In this document: positions 8,338-17,526 of the stretch, in pieces
How positions within the stretch are numbered: the stretch's first letter is position 1
How the letters are laid out: the number at the start of each line of letters is the position of its first letter
Assembly (NCBI GenBank): GCA_015680865.1
Contig: JADAKE010000020.1
Span: 84,456-148,455 of the forward strand
Direction: 5' to 3'
Length of the DNA: 64,000 nucleotides
Source: Enterococcus lacertideformus
GTDB taxonomy: Bacteria; Bacillota; Bacilli; Lactobacillales; Enterococcaceae
Notes under the pieces: generated by a model
Told to the model about the DNA's origin: nothing
The model's input: only the letters and a program-made list of their open reading frames with translations
The model's database searches: none
Program-made: the position numbers and the translations under genes

Positions 8338-9503
8338 TTATTTTTTTCTTCGTTTACTTTTCTTCAACAACATAGTTTGAGCTTGCTGAATTTCTTTAAT
8401 TACTTCACTAACTTCTTCTATGTTTTGCCTTTTTTCCAATATCTCTACCCATTTTTCTGGTTCTTTTCGTCCTAAACGGCCAATCGCCCAAGCTGCTGTT
8501 GCTCGCATCACAGGTCGAACATCACTTAAACAAATTTCAATATCAGGTAAGGCAGAAGTATCTCCAAGATTGGCTAGGGCAATCAAAGCATTTCTTTGTA
8601 AAGGTTTCTTTCCACGCCAAGAACCAGCCAGATGACCAAATTGTTCTTTAAATTCTTTATTGGATAAAGAAAGCATCGGTTTTAACTTAGGATAAACTTC
8701 CTCTACTTTTGGTTCCATTTCTTCATGAAAGTGGAAATCTTTTCCTCTATTATAAGGACAAACTAATTGACAGATATCACAGCCATAAATGACATTTCGC
8801 ATTTTTTTGCGATATTCATTAGGCATCAACCCTTTCGTTTGTGTTTGATAAGACAAACACCTTTGAGCATTCATCCTGCCATCCCCTACGCTTTTGTAGG
8901 ACAGGCTGTCACGCAACGGGTACAATCACCACAACCAAAAACGCCTGGTTCATCTGGTTCAAAAACAATGTTTGTCACGATTTCCCCTAAGTAAACAAAT
9001 GAACCATATTCTTCAGTAATTAATAAACCATTACGCCCAATAAAGCCCAACCCATCTCTTTGCGCAACTGCTACATCAACTAATTCACCTGTATCAACTT
9101 GCGGAGCAAATCGCCACTGTCCTTCTTGTTGCCAAATACTGGCTCTACTTTGAATAAAAACAATCAATTTATTTAGTCGATCACGGAGGATATCATGATA
9201 ATCGATTCCCCATGATGCTCGAGCAAATTGACCTCTTTTTTCATCTTTTGGTATTTCTTCGTGGATCTTCGTAGGATAAGCCAATGCTATCGAAATAATC
9301 GATTGGGGACCGTCAAATGTTTTTTCTAAATACAAACGTTCCTCAATGTCTGTATGCTCAAATCCAGAAGTATGACCAGCTTCTTTTTGTTCTTGTAAAG
9401 ATGCTTTTAAATAATCAAAAGGCTCAGCTGTAGTAAAGCCAATCTTATCTATCCCTAAACGTTTACTTTCTTCAATGATTTCTTCTTTTAAACTTTTTAT
9501 CAT
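8338..9503 (-). pseudogene. queG: Epoxyqueuosine reductase, frameshifted
   Basis: QueG performs the last step of queuosine formation in tRNA using cobalamin and two 4Fe-4S clusters. The N-terminal half (to 8886) ends with the first cluster [12 protein letters not shown]; the second half carries the remaining cysteines ([14 protein letters not shown]) and a C-terminal HEAT-repeat domain. Between them the frame changes: after CPTKA the minus strand reads TAGGGGATGGC, where relatives have CPTKALVGDG, consistent with loss of four bases (or one). The break is not in a homopolymer, which argues against a sequencing slip. The ATG at 9503, after GGTGAAGAA, is the likely start; an upstream ATG at 9524 is possible. 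The gene follows the hypothetical gene at 9527 with almost no gap. Confidence 0.85.
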
Positions 9504-9526
9504 TTCTTCACCTATTCCAATCATTG

Positions 9527-10273
9527 CTATCGACTATAGATACCGTAATAAAGTCTGTCTTTTTTTAGTTGGACAAACTGAATTTGCTGATCTTTGATCA
9601 TACGTTCTTCCATCCACCTTTTCCTAGTCGCAAAGATTTCCCAATAATTGACAGACAGCCATTTTCTTTGATTATCTAAAGCTTGGAAAAAGTTGAGTGA
9701 AACTGGCTTAGTATGCAACAACTCATGTAACCGAACTTGTTCTACTGCTGAAAAAGTGGATAGATCTCTAGAATACAATGCTTTTTCATAAAGATTCTTT
9801 TGCTGAGCGTAAGTAAACGTTTGTGGAATGTCTCCTGGACGAGCTATTTGTACTAGTTGATTGTAAAATGTATTCATTAATTTACTATTAGCAATAAAGG
9901 CACTTTTGTAGTATGCCGATTGTATTTTTTCAATGACACCCTCTGTTCCCATTACAGAAAACAACGCGGGCCAGGCTTTGATGTTAATTTCATTGTTTTG
10001 TTTCACTAACACACCTGGAATAAATCCTACGGCAGATATCGATACAAAATAACCAATCCCAATTTCTTCATCTAATGGCTGAAATTCATCGAAAAGCCAT
10101 TTTCCCGGATAACGTTCTTCTTCACCCGTCTCGTTTGGATGTGCTATGAATAATTTAGCCATTTCGTTTTCAAGAAATTGAAGGTCTTGATCTTTGGTTG
10201 CACAATCCTGTCGCTTGATCAGCTGTAAGATTTCTTCTTTGATTTGTTGTTTATCTTTACGCGTAAAATTCAT
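9527..10273 (-). CDS. Hypothetical protein in front of queG
   Basis: 248-residue soluble protein with charged N-terminal helices and no signal peptide or membrane segment. It contains [29 protein letters not shown] near residues 59-87 and many aromatic residues toward the C-terminus. I do not recognise a family. GAGAGGGAAAGCT precedes the ATG. It ends within a few bases of the queG start, so the two formed one operon, and a role connected with cofactor or tRNA metabolism is possible but unsupported. The frame is intact although its neighbours are broken. Confidence 0.65.
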   Translation of the reverse strand: MNFTRKDKQQIKEEILQLIKRQDCATKDQDLQFLENEMAKLFIAHPNETGEEERYPGKWLFDEFQPLDEEIGIGYFVSISAVGFIPGVLVKQNNEINIKAWPALFSVMGTEGVIEKIQSAYYKSAFIANSKLMNTFYNQLVQIARPGDIPQTFTYAQQKNLYEKALYSRDLSTFSAVEQVRLHELLHTKPVSLNFFQALDNQRKWLSVNYWEIFATRKRWMEERMIKDQQIQFVQLKKDRLYYGIYSR

Positions 10274-10477
10274 AGCTTTCCCTCTCTTTCTTATCTCTAA
10301 CTATAACGGAAATCAAGAAAAAAAGGTATCTGAAACTTATTAAAACTATATTTTTTACTTATTTTTATTACTGTAACTTTCTCAGTGTCAGTCTATGTAT
10401 AACAATCATTTTTATGGCGAGTCAACTATATAAATAATAAAAAGCTTTACTGTCTCGCCTATTTCTATAAAAAATGA

Positions 10478-10506
10478 AAAAGTTAGCAGGATAAGTACCA
10501 GCTAAC
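10478..10506 (-). terminator. Terminator beyond the carbonic anhydrase remnant
   Basis: GTTAGC (10482-10487) pairs with GCTAAC (10501-10506), extended by GG/CC, and the minus strand continues with TTTTTC. It sits 12 bases past the stop of the minus-strand remnant. About 170 bases between here and the hypothetical gene at 10273 hold nothing I recognise. Confidence 0.65.
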
Positions 10507-10517
10507 CATACTTTGAA

Positions 10518-11349
10518 CTAGTTATTTTTCGTATGCTGAAATTGTCCGTTCTTGCAAGAGTTAAACTTTTCTATGTTATGTGAATATAATTGTTTAACTT
10601 CCTTGATCTGCGTAGAAAAAACTTCTACTGATTCCTTCATCACATACCATTCAACATTTTCAGTGAGAGGTGGCGTAGTTAAAGAACCTAAGTAATGGTA
10701 ATAACTATAATTTTCGGAAATCATCTCCTCTAAATACGCCATAGGTTCTGTTGAATGATTGACAAGACTATCTAACACTTGTTGAAATACTTGATTTTCT
10801 ACTCCTTCTAAAAAAATATTTCAATAATGGCAATCCGACCAGATTGTGACATATTCACAAAATGGACTTCTATTGGATAATGCTTTCCGTCTATCTTATA
10901 TTCACTTTCTGCATGAAAATGGTACTGCTTTAACTCAAAATGACGCCCATTTATTACTGATGTCCTCCACTTGTCACTTGAATTCTATGTACGTTATTTT
11001 CTACTTTTGACATCTCTTTACCATAATTTAAAGTAATTTTGCCAGTATCTGCTCCCATCATTTCTATTTTATTTGTTGAAATATTGATCAATGACTGCAT
11101 CTTCCCAGAAATAGCTTCCCATTTTTCTTGGTGGTCGTACTCAAGGTGATCACGTTCCTTTGTATTATTATGAGTGGTTGATTCTACCGCTGTCTTCTTT
11201 ATTGATGCGGAATCATTACTCTCTTTGTTTGGTGTATACGCAACGATAAACGTAGTTGTACAGCATAAAAATAGCGTTGATAATATTTTATTCTTATTTA
11301 AATCCCTTCTTTCTATAAAAGTATTCTTCGTTATATCGTGTACCAACAA
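10518..11349 (-). pseudogene. Alpha-class carbonic anhydrase, multiply disrupted
   Basis: Alpha carbonic anhydrases are exported zinc enzymes that interconvert CO2 and bicarbonate. Pieces occur in correct order in different frames: a signal-peptide-like segment (ILSTLFLCCTTTFIVAY), KWEAISGKMQSLININST-type substrate of the family QSPINI motif, HRIQVTSGGH, then in another frame FELKQYHFHAESE with zinc histidines and IEVHFVNMS with the third, then in a third frame LEGVENQVFQQVLDSL and YLGSLTTPPLTENVEW. Breaks fall near 10966 (two stops in a row) and at a run of seven T near 10816. The start codon also looks damaged: AGAAGGGATTTAAATAAG has a ribosome site but no clear ATG. With at least two frame changes, this is dead, not a sequencing slip. 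Confidence 0.85.
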
Positions 11350-11627
11350 CTTTTAAAACAATCAATAGAATAGTAAAAGTTATATAACGACGAAAGGATA
11401 CGTCAAACAATAAAATGATCATATAGCTAAAAATGCATCTTAATTTCAAAAAGTCAATTCATCAATACCCTTTTATTAAGTGATAAAAAAACAAATGGAT
11501 TTAAACAAAAGAGCAGTCTATGTAAGATTTTCTTGTTCATCTAATGAATCAAATTGAATTGAGATATACATAAAATCTCATCTTTTCATGTCACAACAAT
11601 GTTTGAAAAACGGATCTGTGGCATTAA
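11350..11627. other. Gene-free AT-rich stretch
   Basis: About 280 bases between the carbonic anhydrase remnant and repeat copy B. No coding frame, promoter pair or strong hairpin that I can support. Confidence 0.3.
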
Positions 11628-11702
11628 ATGAATGCCAGAAAAAAAGCTGTTTCCTCTGTTTATTCCTTATAACTCAGAGCAAAACAGCTTTACACAGCCA
11701 CG
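11628..11702 (-). terminator. Dispersed repeat copy B acting as terminator of efaA
   Basis: AAAGCTGTTT and CTCTG at 11641-11658 are matched by CAGAG and AAAACAGCTTT at 11677-11693, forming a long imperfect stem. On the minus strand it is followed by TTTTTTT, and it lies just beyond the efaA stop at 11722. It shares TTCCTTAT, CAGAGC and AACAGC segments with the other dispersed repeat copies. Confidence 0.65.
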
Positions 11703-11721
11703 TATATACTTACTTTTTATT

Positions 11722-12621
11722 TTACGGTTTCGTTCCTTGGATTAATCCATCATGGATTTTTTGGATATTCCACTTCATCATATTGTAGTAAGAATCTCCT
11801 TTACCGTCTTTTTTATCAATTGAGTCTGTATAAAGATAGGCATAGATATTTAGGTCTGTTTCTTTAGCCACTCGTTCCATACTTCTTGGATCGACACTGG
11901 TTTCTAAAAATAAGACTGGCACCTCAGAATCTCTTACTTGGTTGATGATCCGCTTCATTTGTTCAGGTGTTCCTTGACTTTCTGTATTGATTTCCCAAAT
12001 ATAGGTGGCTGGTATATCATACGCTTTCGAGAAATACTTGAACTCCCCTTCACTCGCTACTAGTAATTTTTTATTTTTATTAATTTTTTGAAACCTTTCT
12101 TTGGCCGTTTTATCTAAATGCTTTAGTTTATCCAGATAGCTTTGTGCATTCTCTTCATATACTATCCGATGATCGGGATCTTTTTCTGAAAGGACATGTG
12201 TTATCTCTTCAACATATTTCATTCCATTTGATAAATCCAGCCATGCATGAGGATCGGTCTGTGTTTTTTCTGTTCCACCCGATAAATAAATTGGTTCAAC
12301 ACCTTTGCTAACTGCAAAGCAATCTTTCTCTTCTTCTTTTTTCGCTGTGTCCATCAAATTCAGGAACCAGCCATTTCCTGTTTCTAAATTTAAGCCATTA
12401 TACAAGATGATATCTGCATCACTTGTTTTTTTTATATCTTCTGGCATACTTCATACTCATGAGGATCGGTACCGACTGGGACGATACTATGGACTTCGAT
12501 TTTTTCTTTTCCTACTTCTTTTGCCATATCAGCTAAGATGGAATTTGTGGCTACCACATCCCACTAAAATAAAAAAACTTGCAAGTACTCCCCCAAAAAA
12601 ACGTTGTTTATTGTTTAGCAT
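11722..12621 (-). pseudogene. efaA: Manganese-binding lipoprotein EfaA, frameshifted
   Basis: Substrate-binding lipoprotein of the EfaCBA (PsaA/MntC-like) manganese ABC transporter. From the ATG at 12621 the signal peptide and lipobox LVGC are intact, but the frame is lost right after it, with about 15 residues missing before [15 protein letters not shown]. This second segment continues to GTDPHEYE and is then out of frame with [24 protein letters not shown], which runs cleanly to 11722. Metal-site pieces are present in fragments (DPHEYE, DPHAWL, a central Glu, and TDSI with the last Asp). At least two separate lesions mean no functional protein. Terminates at repeat copy B. Confidence 0.88.
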
Positions 12622-12675
12622 CTTACTTTTGCACCTTCTTTCTGACAATTTTTTTATTATTTATAAAATTCTTAT

Positions 12676-12972
12676 TCATTTTTTTCCATTAAAAAATATT
12701 CCTTTAGTTGGAGAAAAGAAGAAAGCGAGCATACAAAATGTGGCACAGGCTAAAACGATCGTTGCACCTAAAATGTAGCTAAAACCAAACATGTAAGAAA
12801 TAGCTACCCCTGGCAATACCGCATGGGAAATTGCATCACCCATCAATGACATTCCTCGTAAGATGATAAAAGAACCAATAACCCCAGAAGCTAAACCGAC
12901 AAGCATTGATGTAATCAAAGCATATTGTAAAAACTGGTAATTTATTATTCCCTCAATAAAGGATTGGATCAT
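12676..12972 (-). pseudogene. efaB: Manganese ABC permease EfaB, large internal deletion
   Basis: A 98-residue frame whose first 75 or so residues are the N-terminus of a metal ABC-3 permease (QFLQYALITSMLVGLASG, GSFIILRGMSLMGDAISHAVLPG) and whose last 25 (ATIVLACATFCMLAFFFSP) match the family's final helix and tail. Family members have about 280 residues, so roughly 190 codons of the middle are missing, removing most membrane helices. The join is in frame. It overlaps the end of efaC by about 20 bases, as normal in this operon. Confidence 0.85.
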
Positions 12973-13714
12973 TGATTCTTTCCTCCTTCACTAAATGCCC
13001 AGTGACCTCTCCATAAGCAACTGTCAAGTTATCTGAAGTGAAAGTTTCAAAAACTGGGCCTGTTGCAATCAACTCTTTATTAAGCAAAATCACTTCATCG
13101 AAATATTCTTCTACCTTATGCAAATCATGATGGACAATAACAATTGTTTTCCCTTCTTCTTTCAATTCTTTGAGAATCGAAAAAATTTTTTTCTCACTTA
13201 CTGCGTCGATCCCTACGAAGGGTTCATCCAAAAAGATCCACTCTGCTCTTTGAACTAATGCGCGTGCAATAAAGATTCGTTGCAATTGTCCCCCAGAAAG
13301 TTAATTGATTTGTCGTTTTTCGTAGGATGCCATACCAACTTTTTTTAATGCTTGTCTTGCTTGATCTTTTTCTTTTTTGCCAGGACGTTGTCCAATCTTT
13401 AACGACGGATATGTCCCTAACAAGACCACGCCTAAAACATCAATTGGAAAAGAAAGATCCAACTCATTTCGTTGTTCCACATAGGCAATTTTTTTACGTG
13501 CTTCTTTTAATGACAAGCCACCAAAAGAAACTTCTCCTGAACATTTAGGATTCAATCCAAGTGTTGCTTTCATAAAAGTAGATTTTCCTGCTCCATTTGG
13601 ACCAATGATACCGGTAATTTTTCCCGGTTGAATCGCTACTTTTATCTCTTTTAAAGCCAACTTCCCTTGATAAGCGACTGTCAGCTTTTGAATCATTATG
13701 GGTGCCTTTACCAT
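12953..13714 (-). pseudogene. efaC: Manganese ABC transporter ATPase EfaC, interrupted by a stop codon
   Basis: Cytoplasmic ATPase of the EfaCBA importer. Walker A GPNGAGKST, Q-loop VEQRNELDLSFP, signature LSGGQLQR, Walker [12 protein letters not shown] and the switch His (IVHHD) are all encoded in one frame, except for a TAA (13301-13303) placed immediately before LSGGQ, where relatives have Glu. A GAA to TAA change explains it. The ATG at 13714 preceded by AGAGGTGG is the likely start; a GTG at 13723 is less likely. The product would stop before the signature motif and be inactive. First gene of the operon, behind a DtxR-type operator. Confidence 0.88.
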
Positions 13715-13728
13715 CTTCTCCACCTCTT

Positions 13729-13744
13729 TTTAGGTAAACCTAAA
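13729..13744. promoter_or_regulatory. DtxR/MntR-family (EfaR-like) operator
   Basis: Perfect palindrome TTTAGGT-AA-ACCTAAA between the efaC promoter and its ribosome site. The TTAGG..CCTAA core is that of DtxR-type metal repressors, and EfaR controls efaCBA by manganese in E. faecalis. A second, weaker palindrome, TAGTTTAACTA, covers the -10 at 13759-13769. Confidence 0.75.
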
Positions 13745-13759
13745 TTTTAATTCAAATAT

Positions 13760-13788
13760 AGTTTAACTAAATATAAAAACATTTTCAA
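13760..13788 (-). promoter_or_regulatory. Promoter of the efa operon
   Basis: On the minus strand TTGAAA (13788-13783), a 17-base spacer and TAAACT (13765-13760). Transcription would start near 13753, just before the metal-repressor operator. Confidence 0.55.
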
Positions 13789-13962
13789 GTATCTTATAAA
13801 TATTTTTTAAATAAATACTCGCAATTTTTGAAAATTTTCTGTAAAATCACATCAAGAGTTTGAAAAGCAAATTTGTTTTAGCGAACTTTCATTCGTGTAC
13901 AACGTATATATGGAATCTATTTGTATTTGTTTGTTTGACTCAAAAACGAAAGGAGTTTTAGT

Positions 13963-15339
13963 ATGGAAGAAGAAAAATTAACTCGAAGTCTTAGTGCACG
14001 CCATATCCAGATGATTGCCTTAGGAGGAACAATCGGCGTAGGTTTGTTTATGGGTGCTTCCTCAACCATTCGTTGGACAGGCCCTTCAGTTATGGTAGCA
14101 TACGCTGTCGCAGGATTCTTTTTATATTTGATCATGCGTGCGCTAGGAGAAATGCTATACGTTGCCCCTTCAACTGGTTCTTTTGCAAATTATGCAAGTG
14201 ATTATCTTCATCCCGTCGCAGGTTATCTCACTGCTTGGAATAATATTTTTCAATTTATCGTCGTCGGTATCAGTGAAGTCATTGCTGTTGGTCAATATAT
14301 GAATTATTGGTGGCCTCATCTACCAACAATAATTCCTGGTATTATTGTTATCTTTTTTTTGATGCTTGCTAATCTAATTTCTGTCAAAGCATTTGGGGAA
14401 CTAGAGTTTTGGTTTTCTCTTATTAAAGTAGGAACAATTATTTTGATGATTTTAGTTGGTCTGGGTGTTATTCTATTTGGCTGGGGAAATCATGGACAGG
14501 CAGTAGGAATTACCAATCTTTGGAAAAATGGTGGGTTCTTTACGGGAGGCGTGAAAGGATTCTTTTTTGCTTTATCAATTGTAGTGGCATCTTACCAAGG
14601 GATTGAACTTATTGGAATGGCAGCTGGAGAAGCCGCTAATCCTAAAAAGACAATCGTCGAAGCTGTCCAATCAACAATTGGTCGCATTTTGATTTTTTAC
14701 ATCGGTGCAATTTTTGTTATTGTCAGCATCTATCCATGGAATCAATTAGGAACGATTGGTTCACCTTTTATCCAAACCTTTTCTAAAATCGGGATTACAT
14801 TTGCTGCTGGTTTGATCAACTTCGTCGTATTAACAGCTGCTTTATCGGGATGTAATTCTGGAATTTTCAGCGCTAGTCGTATGATCTATAAATTAGCTAT
14901 CAATGGAAAAATGTCTAAGAAATTTTTAAAACTAACTCGTCATGGCGTACCATTCTATCCTGTCGTAGCAATTTCCAGCGGGATACTTATTGGCTTGGTT
15001 TTAAACTATCTGCTCCCTTTATTGATTGATCGTTCTGAAAATATCTTTGTCTTTGTGTATAGTTCAAGTATTTTACCTGGTATGGTGCCTTGGGTAGTGA
15101 TCTTGCTTAGTGAAATTGAATTTAAAAAACAACATATCGAGGAAATGACAAAGCATCCATTTAAAATGCCTTTGTCTCCTTATACCAATTATCTTTCCTT
15201 GTTGTTTTTAGCAATCGTCTTAATCTTTATGTTGATCAATCCAGAAACAAGGATTTCTCTGATCATTGGTTTTATCTTTTTAGTCTATATGACGATTTAT
15301 TATTTCTTAAGAGAACGAAGATCAAAAAACAGAATATAG
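13963..15339 (+). CDS. Amino acid permease, APC superfamily (AAT family)
   Basis: Cytoplasmic-membrane amino acid/proton symporter of 458 residues with about 12 hydrophobic segments. The N-terminus RSLSARHIQMIALGGTIGVG is the hallmark of the AAT family, the glycine-rich TM1 bend that binds the substrate backbone. Further family segments are ALGEM (TM2), ELEFWFSLIKV and GIELIGMAAGEAANP. AAAGGAGTTTTAGT precedes the ATG. It is a single-gene unit, divergent from the efa operon and closed by the hairpin at 15396-15439. Substrate not determinable by eye: D-Ala/Gly/Ser (CycA-like), basic and aromatic types share these motifs. The gene is intact between two decayed loci. Confidence 0.88.
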   Translation: MEEEKLTRSLSARHIQMIALGGTIGVGLFMGASSTIRWTGPSVMVAYAVAGFFLYLIMRALGEMLYVAPSTGSFANYASDYLHPVAGYLTAWNNIFQFIVVGISEVIAVGQYMNYWWPHLPTIIPGIIVIFFLMLANLISVKAFGELEFWFSLIKVGTIILMILVGLGVILFGWGNHGQAVGITNLWKNGGFFTGGVKGFFFALSIVVASYQGIELIGMAAGEAANPKKTIVEAVQSTIGRILIFYIGAIFVIVSIYPWNQLGTIGSPFIQTFSKIGITFAAGLINFVVLTAALSGCNSGIFSASRMIYKLAINGKMSKKFLKLTRHGVPFYPVVAISSGILIGLVLNYLLPLLIDRSENIFVFVYSSSILPGMVPWVVILLSEIEFKKQHIEEMTKHPFKMPLSPYTNYLSLLFLAIVLIFMLINPETRISLIIGFIFLVYMTIYYFLRERRSKNRI

Positions 15340-15395
15340 CCTCCTATCCGTGTTAAAAAAACGAGAGGTTGGGACAGAAGCGTTTATACGTATTT

Positions 15396-15439
15396 AGAGT
15401 GTGAGACAAAAGTGTTCTTTACTTTTATCCCACACTCTC
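15396..15439 (+). terminator. Terminator of the permease gene
   Basis: AGAGTGTGAGACAAAAGT pairs imperfectly with ACTTTTATCCCACACTCT, followed by CTTTGACTCTTT. The flanking GAGGTTGGGACAGAAG at 15363-15378 is a motif often seen beside such intergenic hairpins in this group. Confidence 0.7.
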
Positions 15440-15587
15440 TTTGACTCTTTAAACATAGAGAGAAAATGAATACACGATGATACAAAAAGAACATCTTCGA
15501 TATTTCTTGATGCTCAATACATTTGTCTCTACCTCGCTTTTTCATTTCTTTATTTATTGACTGATTTTTTTATGACACATTGTGTAT

Positions 15588-16497
15588 TTAATTCAATCTC
15601 AATACTTCTCCAGGATTGAAAAAGTAATCATCCATTGTCATACCATTTAAAGACAAGATCTTCTCAACTGGTACACCTGTACTCTCTGCAATTTGATTTG
15701 GGCCTTCTCCTTGACGAACGACCGTTGTAGCTGGTGCATTTTGTTCAATTGATGAAGAGTTTGTTGTTTGGCTTTGCGCTGATTGGCTAAACTCTATTTG
15801 GGCATTTTCTGTTGATGATTCACTTGTTTGTGTGGTGCTAGTATTCGTTTCTCTTTCTTCTGTATTACTCGATATTTCAGCTTGAAGCGAAGCACTTGTC
15901 CGTAAATAAACATCTGAAATCTTAGCGACATATTCAGTATAATTGGCTGAAAGTTGATTGATCCACGTCGCCAGCTCTACCCCATCTTTTGTTTGAGCAG
16001 CTTGGTATTTTTCCTGTAATTTTCTGATGCCTTCATCAGAAATTGCTTGTAGTGCTCGAGCTTTTTGGTTTGCAATCGTTGATAATCCCGTAACACCATT
16101 TTGGTTATTCTTGATTTCAGCCTGATATTCTGCAATCAACCGAGGGGTTTGTTCTTCGATTTTCTTGGTATAGGTCGTCACAATATTTTGTAATTGATCG
16201 GTGAGCGCTCCTTCATCAGATGTTTGTGTAGAACCTTGTGTTTCTTTACTTGTCACTTGTCGAGGTTTTAGTAGTTGAAGAGGTTTCATTTGACGTTGTT
16301 TCGCTGTTTTTTACCACGGTACTCTTTGCACTAGAATCATTCTTTCCATGAAAATAAAGCCCAGCTATCGCGCCTACAAGTATAAGAAAAACTGCAACAA
16401 CAGCGCCTATTTTGAACAAACGCTGACGTGCCTCCTTTTTTTGTTGTTGTCTACGAGCCATTCGGACATTCATTCGTCGCTCATTTTCTTCATTCAT
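15588..16497 (-). pseudogene. Membrane-anchored LysM protein, frameshifted
   Basis: The N-terminal frame (from ATG 16497 after GGCGGTG) encodes a basic cytoplasmic segment rich in Arg/Gln/Lys, one membrane helix (IGAVVAVFLILVGAIAGLYF) and a Ser/Thr-rich linker, then meets a TAA. The downstream frame begins within the same linker, continues with a charged helical region (DQLQNIVTTYTKKIEEQTPR onward), a second Ser/Thr/Asn/Gln linker and a C-terminal LysM domain (TTVVRQGEGPNQIAESTG). The switch, in AGTGACAAGTAAAGAAACA, is by one inserted or two lost bases. Architecture suggests a protein spanning membrane to wall. The two halves still overlap, so a recent frameshift or a read error is possible. 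Confidence 0.75.
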
Positions 16498-16605
16498 TTC
16501 TTTCACCGCCCATTTGTATATAAAATAGCGTTCCCATTTCTACTTTAAGTCTATTGTAGCAAATAATTCATCTTATGAACATTTTTAACTGTGTTATTTA
16601 TAAGT

Positions 16606-16773
16606 TTACCATTTTTGATGGTTCCAAGACTCGCCATCAATTTCACCTTGCAACTGTTCTTTTCTTTCAGAAATTTCCAATAAAATCTTTTTTGTTTCAT
16701 GTAATAAAGCTTTTGTTTCGTAATCTGAGGCTAAACTTAATTCTTCAATTTGTTTTAAGAGCCATTTTTCCAC
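16606..16773 (-). CDS. Small coupled protein, 55 residues (GTG start)
   Basis: Short gene starting with GTG (a CTG is just upstream) and running VEKWLLKQIEELSLASDYET onward to ...GESWNHQKW. Its ribosome site AAAGGAG is formed by the last codons of the upstream oxidoreductase gene, and only seven bases separate the stop at 16781 from this start, so translation is probably coupled. The sequence is an amphipathic, Leu/Glu/Lys-rich helix with no signal peptide. No family recognised; partnership with the oxidoreductase is inference from position. Confidence 0.55.
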   Translation of the reverse strand: MEKWLLKQIEELSLASDYETKALLHETKKILLEISERKEQLQGEIDGESWNHQKW

Positions 16774-16780
16774 CAGCTGA

Positions 16781-17449
16781 TTACTCCTTTAATTCTTGTA
16801 GGATAAACATTAATTCTTCAATTTCTTCTTTTTCTTTCGCTAAATAATCAATCACATATTCTTGCTTCGTTTGTTCCATTACTGGGAACAAAGCGAGATT
16901 TTTTAGTTGTTCAATGAACCATTCGATCCGATGGACTAAAGTTGATTTACCTTCTAAAGTGAGATACTGTTGGTAAGCAATCAAACGTTCCCATTTCTTT
17001 TCTTCTGTTTGATATATAAACTGCGCCATAACAAAAGGCGGTAAAAAAGTCATATTAAACTTATGAGCGATCCGCTGATAGGGTCTTAAAAACTCAGAAA
17101 TAGTATATTCTTCTTTGCCACCAGCCTGATATTCTTTTTCAGAGACCCCTGTTGTTAAAACGATACCTAGTTCTTTTTTGTTTAACATTTGTGTCGCATG
17201 TTCTAAAACCGTATCCTGCCACCGTTTCAAGTATGCAGGTGCACTATACCAATAAAAAGGAAATTGAAAAATAATTCGATCGTGCATTCTTAATAATTCT
17301 AATTCTGCCCCAAGATCAATTGTTCCGTCTGGATAATGAGCTTCTAGATGATGCCAAGTCACGTCTAAACGGCTCGTTGCTTCTTTAAAAAACTGCTGAT
17401 TCAAAGAAGTTTCAATTGATGGATGGCTAACGATAATCAGGCTCTTCAT
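16781..17449 (-). CDS. NAD(P)H oxidoreductase, flavodoxin-like fold
   Basis: 222-residue cytoplasmic flavoprotein of the NAD(P)H dehydrogenase (quinone) / KefF-MdaB family. The N-terminal phosphate-binding stretch SLIIVSHPSIETSLNQQFF, the QFPFYWYSAPAYLKRWQDTVLE segment that lines the flavin site, and the TTGVSEKEYQAGG loop are all typical. The family reduces quinones or nitro compounds with FMN/FAD and NAD(P)H. TGAAA-type upstream sequence GGAGAAAAGCA precedes the ATG. A conserved-looking acidic, helical C-terminal extension (from about 180) is longer than in KefF. Followed by the coupled 55-residue gene. Confidence 0.87.
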   Translation of the reverse strand: MKSLIIVSHPSIETSLNQQFFKEATSRLDVTWHHLEAHYPDGTIDLGAELELLRMHDRIIFQFPFYWYSAPAYLKRWQDTVLEHATQMLNKKELGIVLTTGVSEKEYQAGGKEEYTISEFLRPYQRIAHKFNMTFLPPFVMAQFIYQTEEKKWERLIAYQQYLTLEGKSTLVHRIEWFIEQLKNLALFPVMEQTKQEYVIDYLAKEKEEIEELMFILQELKE

Positions 17450-17526
17450 TGCTTTTCTCCTTTTTCATTCTTTCTGTTTTATAGTTTAGCATAGAACGAA
17501 AAATGTCATTAGTCTCATGCTTTTAA

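Noticed and set aside
12305-12778. 157-codon plus-strand frame across the efa operon
   Set aside because: Antisense shadow of efaA and efaB; hydrophobic low-complexity translation and no ribosome site.
6502-13303. Stop codons read as sense (recoding) in several genes
   Set aside because: The in-frame stops are both TAA and TAG, stand in unrelated contexts, and intact genes of the window end at the same codons; frameshifts and deletions occur alongside, so decay is simpler.
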